Positions 6,246 through 9,913 of a DNA stretch of 9,913 bases are shown one piece after another (positions within the stretch are counted from its first letter, which is position 1; every line of letters starts with the position of its first letter). The position numbers and the translations under genes are program-made. The stretch is taken from positions 1-9,913 of the forward strand of contig JAFLUR010000064.1 in NCBI GenBank assembly GCA_022508725.1, written 5' to 3'. A model generated the notes under the pieces. It saw only the letters and a list, made by a program, of their open reading frames with translations, did no database searches and had not been told where the DNA came from. This DNA comes from Oscillospiraceae bacterium. GTDB taxonomy: Bacteria; Bacillota; Clostridia; UBA1381.

Positions 6246-6405
6246 TATTGATGCTCCAACTGACTCTTGAATTTTCTGTTTGCCCAAACTGCGAAATTCT
6301 GCGTCGGAAAACCTTGAAAAACACGCGTTTTCCTGCGATTTTCTTCCTTGACCTTCGCAGTTTGTTCGTCGCATAATTCTTCAAGATTTAATTGGAGCAT
6401 CAATA
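6246..6405. mobile_element. MITE-like foldback element flanked by TA
   Basis: Terminal inverted repeats TTGATGCTCCAA (6248-6259) and TTGGAGCATCAA (6392-6403) are perfect and bounded on both sides by TA (6246-6247 and 6404-6405). That is the target duplication expected of IS630/Tc1-mariner-type transposition. The interior also folds: TCTTGA (6265-6270) with 6381-6386, CAAACTGCGAA (6285-6295) with 6354-6364, and GGAAAAC (6306-6312) with 6327-6333. No transposase is encoded. Short frames across it look like repeat artefacts. TA is self-complementary and extends the inverted repeat, so the duplication alone is not proof. A structured RNA in the HAD leader is the alternative. Confidence 0.55.
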
Positions 6406-6446
6406 ACAACAGCAACTATATTTGTACATAAAGGATGATGAATCGA

Positions 6447-7163
6447 ATGAATAAGCCGGATATTATATTTTTCGACTACGGACAGACTCTTGTCGGCGAA
6501 TCGCCTTACGACCACAAAAAGGGTTTTGAGGCGGTATTGAAGCATGCGGTTTCAAACCCCGACGGAACAGATGCCGGAAATATTGCCGATCTGTATTTGT
6601 CGCTCCGAAAAAAAATATGGGACGGTAACAATGCGAATTTAGAGGTACACAGCCATTTCTTGATGCGGTATATTACGGAATATTACAATATCGGTTTTGA
6701 CTGCGATTATGATGAAATCGAGCAGATTTTCTGGGATAACGCCGTTGAATTCAGGCTTCAGGACGGAATAACCGAGCTGCTTGACCTGCTTTACGAAAAA
6801 AATATACGCACCGCCGTTATAAGCAATATAGATTACAGCGAAAATACATTGAAAAGGGTAATAGACAGATTTCTTCCCCGGCATCATTTTGAATTTATAA
6901 TAGCAAGCAGCGAATATATTTTCAGAAAACCGGACAAGGAAATTTTTGAGCTTGCAATAAAAAAGGCAAATTTAAAAAATGCGGAAAATGCGTGGTTTAT
7001 AGGCAATGATGAATACTATGATGCGGAAGGCGCGGCAAAAAACGGATTTTCGGCGTTTTGGTATACAGGCTCGGAATTTTATACTCCGAAAAGAGAACCC
7101 GAATGTGAACATACGCATATAAAGCATTGGAATGAGCTTATCGATACAGTCAAGCGATTTTAA
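6447..7163 (+). CDS. HAD-superfamily (subfamily IA-like) hydrolase
   Basis: A 238-residue haloacid-dehalogenase-like protein, probably a cytoplasmic small-molecule phosphatase with unknown substrate. Motif I is FFDYGQTL with nucleophile Asp10, motif II is VISNID with Ser126, motif III is the Lys in FRKPDKEIF (Lys161), and motif IV is GNDEYYD (Asp188 and Asp192). A helical cap lies between residues 17 and about 105, as in subfamily IA. The second Asp of the usual DxDxT motif is Gly12, a variant I recall in other HAD-IA proteins. It may alter the acid/base step. The start is ATG 6447, 11 bases after AAAGGA (6430-6435). ATGs at 6435 and 6438 overlap or abut that site. It is transcribed alone and ends at the terminator at 7167-7208. 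Confidence 0.9.
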   Translation: MNKPDIIFFDYGQTLVGESPYDHKKGFEAVLKHAVSNPDGTDAGNIADLYLSLRKKIWDGNNANLEVHSHFLMRYITEYYNIGFDCDYDEIEQIFWDNAVEFRLQDGITELLDLLYEKNIRTAVISNIDYSENTLKRVIDRFLPRHHFEFIIASSEYIFRKPDKEIFELAIKKANLKNAENAWFIGNDEYYDAEGAAKNGFSAFWYTGSEFYTPKREPECEHTHIKHWNELIDTVKRF

Positions 7164-7166
7164 AGA

Positions 7167-7208
7167 AAAAAGCGCGGTCGATATAAATTACGATCGACCG
7201 CGCTTTTT
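7167..7208. terminator. Bidirectional terminator between HAD and transaldolase genes
   Basis: AAAAAGCGCGGTCGAT (7167-7182) pairs perfectly with 7193-7208, a 16-bp stem with a 10-base loop. The A run on one side and T run on the other give a U-tract in both directions. It starts 4 bases after the HAD stop and lies 36 bases beyond the transaldolase stop, serving both convergent genes. Confidence 0.93.
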
Positions 7209-7243
7209 GTATTATCTTAATTATTCGTGATTTCTCCGTCAAA

Positions 7244-7891
7244 TCAGTTTTTCGGAACCGTTTCCCAGTCCTTCAAAAATCTCTCGATACCCAAATCGGT
7301 AAGCGGGTGTTTGAGCATCTGCATAATAACATTATAAGGAACCGTGGCAATATCACAGCCTGCGCGGGCAGCATCGATAACATGAATGGGATTTCTTATG
7401 CTTGCCGCGATCACTTCCGTTTCAATGCCGTGGATACCGAATATATCGGCAATTTCCTCGATAAGATTCATGCCCGTTGTTCCCACATCATCAAGTCTGC
7501 CGAGGAACGGGCTTACATAAGTCGCTCCCGCGCGGGCGGCAAGAAGTGCCTGTGTCGCCGAGAATATCAAAGTAACGTTTGTTTTTATTCCCTCCGATGT
7601 AAGAATTTTCACAGCCTTTAATCCCTCCGCCGTCATGGGGATCTTGATTATAATATTTTTATGTATTTTTGCAAGCTCACGCGCCTCTTTGACCATTCCT
7701 TCACTCTCAAGGGATATAACCTCGGCGCTTATGGGGCCGTCAACTATGGTAGTGATCTCCTTTACGACCTCCTCGAATTTTCTTCCGGACTTTGCAATAA
7801 GGGACGGATTTGTGGTAACGCCGCAGATAACTCCCATATCATTAGCCTGCCTGATCTCATTGACATCGGCAGTATCGATAAATAACTTCAT
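7244..7891 (-). CDS. tal: Transaldolase, small (TalC/FSA-type) family
   Basis: A 215-residue TIM-barrel class I aldolase of the short transaldolase/fructose-6-phosphate aldolase family, acting in the non-oxidative pentose phosphate pathway in the cytosol. Motifs are FIDTAD (4-9), GVTTNPSLIAKSG (24-36), the Schiff-base lysine Lys83 in IIIKIP, and TLIFSATQALLAA. Annotation often calls this family fructose-6-phosphate aldolase. Here Glu57 (SAEV) and Phe129 (SPFLGR) stand where E. coli FsaA has Gln59 and Tyr131, and Glu/Phe is the transaldolase pattern, so I infer a true transaldolase. The start is ATG 7891, 10 bases after GGAGG. The longer frame from 7948 runs into the promoter, and I reject it. 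It has its own promoter at 7955-7983. Confidence 0.94.
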   Translation of the reverse strand: MKLFIDTADVNEIRQANDMGVICGVTTNPSLIAKSGRKFEEVVKEITTIVDGPISAEVISLESEGMVKEARELAKIHKNIIIKIPMTAEGLKAVKILTSEGIKTNVTLIFSATQALLAARAGATYVSPFLGRLDDVGTTGMNLIEEIADIFGIHGIETEVIAASIRNPIHVIDAARAGCDIATVPYNVIMQMLKHPLTDLGIERFLKDWETVPKN

Positions 7892-7954
7892 AATGTAAAA
7901 ACCTCCAAGTATTTTATTATTGACGGAGACGGCAGACCGTATCCGCATATTGAT

Positions 7955-7983
7955 ATTATATCATCTGCGGAAAATATTTTCAA
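7955..7983 (-). promoter_or_regulatory. Sigma-A promoter of the transaldolase gene
   Basis: On the minus strand TTGAAA (7983-7978) and TATAAT (7960-7955) are 17 bases apart, an excellent match. The -10 lies within an interrupted inverted repeat: CCGCA (7943-7947) with TGCGG (7966-7970), and TGATA (7951-7955) with TATCA (7959-7963). This may be an operator, for example for a carbon-source regulator, though no named consensus fits. Confidence 0.8.
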
Positions 7984-8144
7984 TCAGTATAATTGATAAA
8001 AAACACACAAAAAACCTGTGGAATATACACAAAAGCCGAACATTTCACGCAAATTTGTCAGCCTGTTTTCAAACCTGCACAAAAGTCGTTTTTGCACCTG
8101 CCCAAATAAATTTTTCCAAAAAAATAAAAAATTTTTTTAATTCG
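7984..8144. other. AT-rich intergenic stretch, no gene seen
   Basis: Between the transaldolase promoter and the next gene's leader I see no credible coding frame. There are A-rich and T-rich runs (8111-8139) and a direct repeat CACAAAAG at 8028-8035 and 8078-8085. One partial DnaA-box-like sequence occurs near 8024-8032, too weak to call. Nothing here supports an RNA gene. Confidence 0.5.
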
Positions 8145-8169
8145 GGAACAATATTTTATACCGCACGTC
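8145..8169 (+). promoter_or_regulatory. Possible ECF-sigma promoter of the stalk-domain gene
   Basis: GGAAC (8145-8149) and CGTC (8166-8169, followed by TAA) are 16 bases apart, resembling the GGAAC/CGTC pattern of extracytoplasmic-function sigma factors. No good sigma-A promoter was found upstream of the gene. Short motifs like these occur by chance, so this is only a candidate. Confidence 0.25.
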
Positions 8170-8190
8170 TAACGGTATGTAAACGGAAAT

Positions 8191-8219
8191 AAAAAAGACA
8201 GTATATGAACGTCTTTTTT
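8191..8219. terminator. Hairpin with U-tract in the leader of the stalk-domain gene
   Basis: AAAAAAGAC (8191-8199) pairs exactly with GTCTTTTTT (8211-8219) around an 11-base loop. The T run makes it resemble a weak intrinsic terminator in either direction. No upstream gene on either strand needs it. It lies 43 bases before the ATG at 8263, so attenuation or a barrier to incoming transcription are both possible. Confidence 0.5.
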
Positions 8220-8262
8220 GTTTCATACATAAAATTATTCTGTTAAAACGGAGGTTTTGCTT

Positions 8263-9783
8263 ATGAAAAAAAATATTGCGAAAAAAAACATCTTGATAGC
8301 GGTATCGGTATTGTCGGTGCTTACCGCACAGTCTGCCGCATTTGCGCAGGCAGTTCCGCCCCTCGCGCCCGTCATTATAAATTCCGGCGCGGCGACCGTT
8401 CCGGAAAATACCGAAAACAATCAAATTTCCGGTTCTTTCATAAAAACCGAAATAACCGTAAATTCAACCGAATCGGATAACGGCACGGTAAACCTTGTCA
8501 TGGGTTCCGACATTGCAAACAACGAACTCAAAAACGCGGTCATATCTCCTGATGCATTGATATTTGACAACACGGGAGAGGTCCTTTCGGCAAACGATAT
8601 AAAAGAGGGCGCAAAATTGAGTCTTTACACAAATATGAACACGCCCATGACATTGCAGCTGCCCGTCACATATCGTCCGTCGGTCGTTATTGTCGAAACG
8701 GATAAACCCGGATTTGTCGATGTTGATTTGTACAACAGCGAGGGTATAAACTCCAAAAATACGCTTCAAATAAACAATATCGAAAAGCCCGGCGAGCTTG
8801 TTGTGTTCTATACCGACTCATCGAGAAGCATTCCCGCTCTTATTACTCCGTCAAAGGTGATCTTCGTCGGCGAGGGTGATGCGGCAAACAACGGTCCGGA
8901 AAACGAACAGGTTTTGGGGCAATATATAAAAGCCGAAATAACCGTAAATTCAATCGAATCGGATAACGGCACGTCAAACCTTGTAAAGGGTTCGGATATC
9001 GCAAGCAACGAGCTTAAAAATGCGATCATATCACCTGAGGCGTTGATATTTGACAATACGGGAGAGCTCCTTTCGATAAACGATATAAAAGAGGGCGCAA
9101 AATTAAGTCTTTACACAAATGTAAACACACCCATGACATTGCAGCTGCCCGTCACATATCATCCGTCGGTCGTTATCATCGAAACCGACAAGCCCGGATT
9201 CGTCGATGTCGATTTATATAACTCCGAGGGTATAAACCTGAAAAATACGCTTCAAATAAACACCGTCGAAAATCCCGGCGAGCTTGTTGTGTTCTACACC
9301 GACTCATCGAGAAGCATTCCCGCACTGACCGCTCCGTCAAAGGTGATCTTTATCGGTGAAAACATCGAAAACAATCCGTCCGGCGAACGTATGGCAAATC
9401 CGAAAGATTTAGACTATACGGATGTGACCGGTATCGTTGTAAACGGAGAGGACAGATACGATAACGTCATTACATTCAACGGAAATTTAATGCTGCCGGT
9501 AAGAGCGATATGCGAAAAGCTCGGATATACGGTAACATGGGACGGTGAACTGCAGGCTGTTAAAGTCAGCGGAGCCGATACGGAGGTAAGCTTTACGATA
9601 GGATCAAACGTATACAATGTATCAAATTCCGAGCCTATGTACCTTTCCGTTTCTCCGATCATCATCGCTGCGGACGGATCGAACGGACTCACATACGTCC
9701 CCGTTGAGCTTCTCGATAATGTTTTCGATCTTACGCTTGTGAAAGATCACGGCACGCTCCTCATATACAATAAACAGGTTTAA
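8263..9783 (+). CDS. Secreted protein with two 145-residue repeats and a C-terminal stalk domain
   Basis: The protein has 506 residues. It begins with a signal peptide (MKKNIAKKN, hydrophobic core to about residue 24, likely cut after AFA at 26-28). Residues 60-204 and 222-366 are tandem repeats of exactly 145 residues, 126 identical by my hand alignment (about 87%), joined by a short Asn/Glu linker. Each ends with FYTDSSRSIPAL and SKVIF. This resembles a beta-rich domain I recall beside stalk domains, but I cannot name it. Residues about 390-504 match the copper amine oxidase N-terminal-like (stalk) domain, with LPVRAICEKLGYTVTWDG and LTYVPVELLDNVF. That domain does not imply oxidase activity. 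No LPXTG, membrane anchor or S-layer repeat is present. The start is ATG 8263, 8 bases after GGAGG (8250-8254). The function is unknown; a surface or wall-associated role is inferred. Confidence 0.9.
   Translation: MKKNIAKKNILIAVSVLSVLTAQSAAFAQAVPPLAPVIINSGAATVPENTENNQISGSFIKTEITVNSTESDNGTVNLVMGSDIANNELKNAVISPDALIFDNTGEVLSANDIKEGAKLSLYTNMNTPMTLQLPVTYRPSVVIVETDKPGFVDVDLYNSEGINSKNTLQINNIEKPGELVVFYTDSSRSIPALITPSKVIFVGEGDAANNGPENEQVLGQYIKAEITVNSIESDNGTSNLVKGSDIASNELKNAIISPEALIFDNTGELLSINDIKEGAKLSLYTNVNTPMTLQLPVTYHPSVVIIETDKPGFVDVDLYNSEGINLKNTLQINTVENPGELVVFYTDSSRSIPALTAPSKVIFIGENIENNPSGERMANPKDLDYTDVTGIVVNGEDRYDNVITFNGNLMLPVRAICEKLGYTVTWDGELQAVKVSGADTEVSFTIGSNVYNVSNSEPMYLSVSPIIIAADGSNGLTYVPVELLDNVFDLTLVKDHGTLLIYNKQV
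8440..9360 (+). repeat. Tandem intragenic duplication, 486-bp period
   Basis: Bases 8440-8874 and 8926-9360 align without gaps at an offset of 486 bases and encode the two 145-residue repeats. Several synonymous and 19 amino-acid differences are spread along the copies, so this is a diverged duplication rather than an assembly duplicate. Long identical patches remain, for example around ACGGGAGAG and CATTGCAGCTGCCCGTCACA, so recombination between copies is possible. Confidence 0.9.
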
Positions 9784-9913
9784 ACAGCTCCGAACACTCT
9801 TATAATATATACACACATTGTCACATAACATATAAAAAGCTCCCGGACGGCAAAACATACACCCTTGCGGGGGCGGAAAAAGAAGAAGGCGTATCGCATT
9901 GAAGCTTACGATA
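9784..9913. other. Region after the stalk-domain gene, right edge
   Basis: No strong terminator follows the stop at 9781-9783. An imperfect hairpin, GCTCCCG (9839-9845) with CGGGGGC (9868-9874), is followed by T5 on the minus strand only. One plus frame from 9834 reads KKLPDGKTYTLAGAEKEEG and ends with TGA at 9900-9902, but has no start codon. A TTG at 9899 could begin a new gene running off the right edge, with AAGG 9 bases upstream. None of these can be confirmed here. Confidence 0.3.

Noticed and set aside
6196..6384. Minus-strand 62-residue frame with an Arg/Lys-rich N-terminus
   Set aside because: It lies almost wholly in the foldback element, overlaps the palindrome at 6194-6218, has no convincing ribosome binding site and is best explained as a frame across a repeat.
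8000..8110. Possible origin of replication or DnaA-box cluster
   Set aside because: ATATACACA is one mismatch from a DnaA box and TGTGGAATA is a poorer match, but no group of good boxes, DnaA-trio or AT-rich unwinding pattern was seen, and dnaA and dnaN are absent.
7995..8144. Riboswitch or structured RNA upstream of the stalk-domain gene
   Set aside because: No known riboswitch core or extended pairing could be recognised, only A/T runs and short repeats.
9839..9874. Terminator for the stalk-domain gene
   Set aside because: The 7-bp stem includes a wobble pair, has a 22-base loop and is followed by GGAAAAA rather than T on the plus strand. On the minus strand it has T5 but a mismatch and no known gene to serve.

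Overview
The window looks like chromosomal DNA of an anaerobic Clostridia member (Bacillota), probably near Oscillospirales. This rests on AGGAGG-type ribosome binding sites, sigma-A promoters, a remB-gyrB pair, a GyrB of the LPLWGK/MADADVDG type I associate with gut clostridia, and small families common there (DUF1540, DUF6273, the stalk or copper amine oxidase N-terminal-like domain). The genus cannot be fixed from sequence alone. No phage, CRISPR, tRNA, rRNA or defence genes were found.

Layout, left to right. Positions 1-1099 (minus) hold the 5' part of a secreted DUF6273 protein that runs off the left edge inside a Thr/Pro-rich 12-residue tandem repeat. An intergenic stretch follows, with a terminator and an AT-rich hairpin, then a small cysteine-rich DUF1540 gene (1374-1550, minus). 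From 5988 down to 1643 there is a compact minus-strand cluster: remB, gyrB, rarA, a YjbR/MmcQ-family gene and a zinc-ribbon/TM2 membrane protein. The last three are 2-4 bases apart and probably translationally coupled. One near-consensus promoter (6099-6128) precedes remB, and its leader carries a terminator-like hairpin with a U run, so attenuation of the gyrase operon is possible.

The divergent intergenic region 5989-6446 also holds a plus-strand promoter and a roughly 156-bp TA-flanked foldback element that resembles a non-autonomous transposable element (MITE). The element sits between that promoter and a HAD-family hydrolase gene (6447-7163, plus). A perfect 16-bp terminator separates this gene from a convergent transaldolase gene (7244-7891, minus). 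After a 371-bp gap with a transaldolase promoter and a leader hairpin, a plus-strand gene (8263-9783) encodes a secreted protein with two near-identical 145-residue repeats and a C-terminal stalk domain.

The core cluster combines DNA supercoiling (GyrB), replication-fork repair (RarA) and a RemB regulator homologue. It resembles the conserved dnaA-dnaN-recF-remB-gyrB-gyrA neighbourhood with recF and gyrA missing on either side. The flanking secreted proteins look like accessory surface genes. I did not find a convincing new multi-gene system. The observations most worth checking are the gyrase leader attenuator, the MITE-like element and the internally duplicated surface protein.
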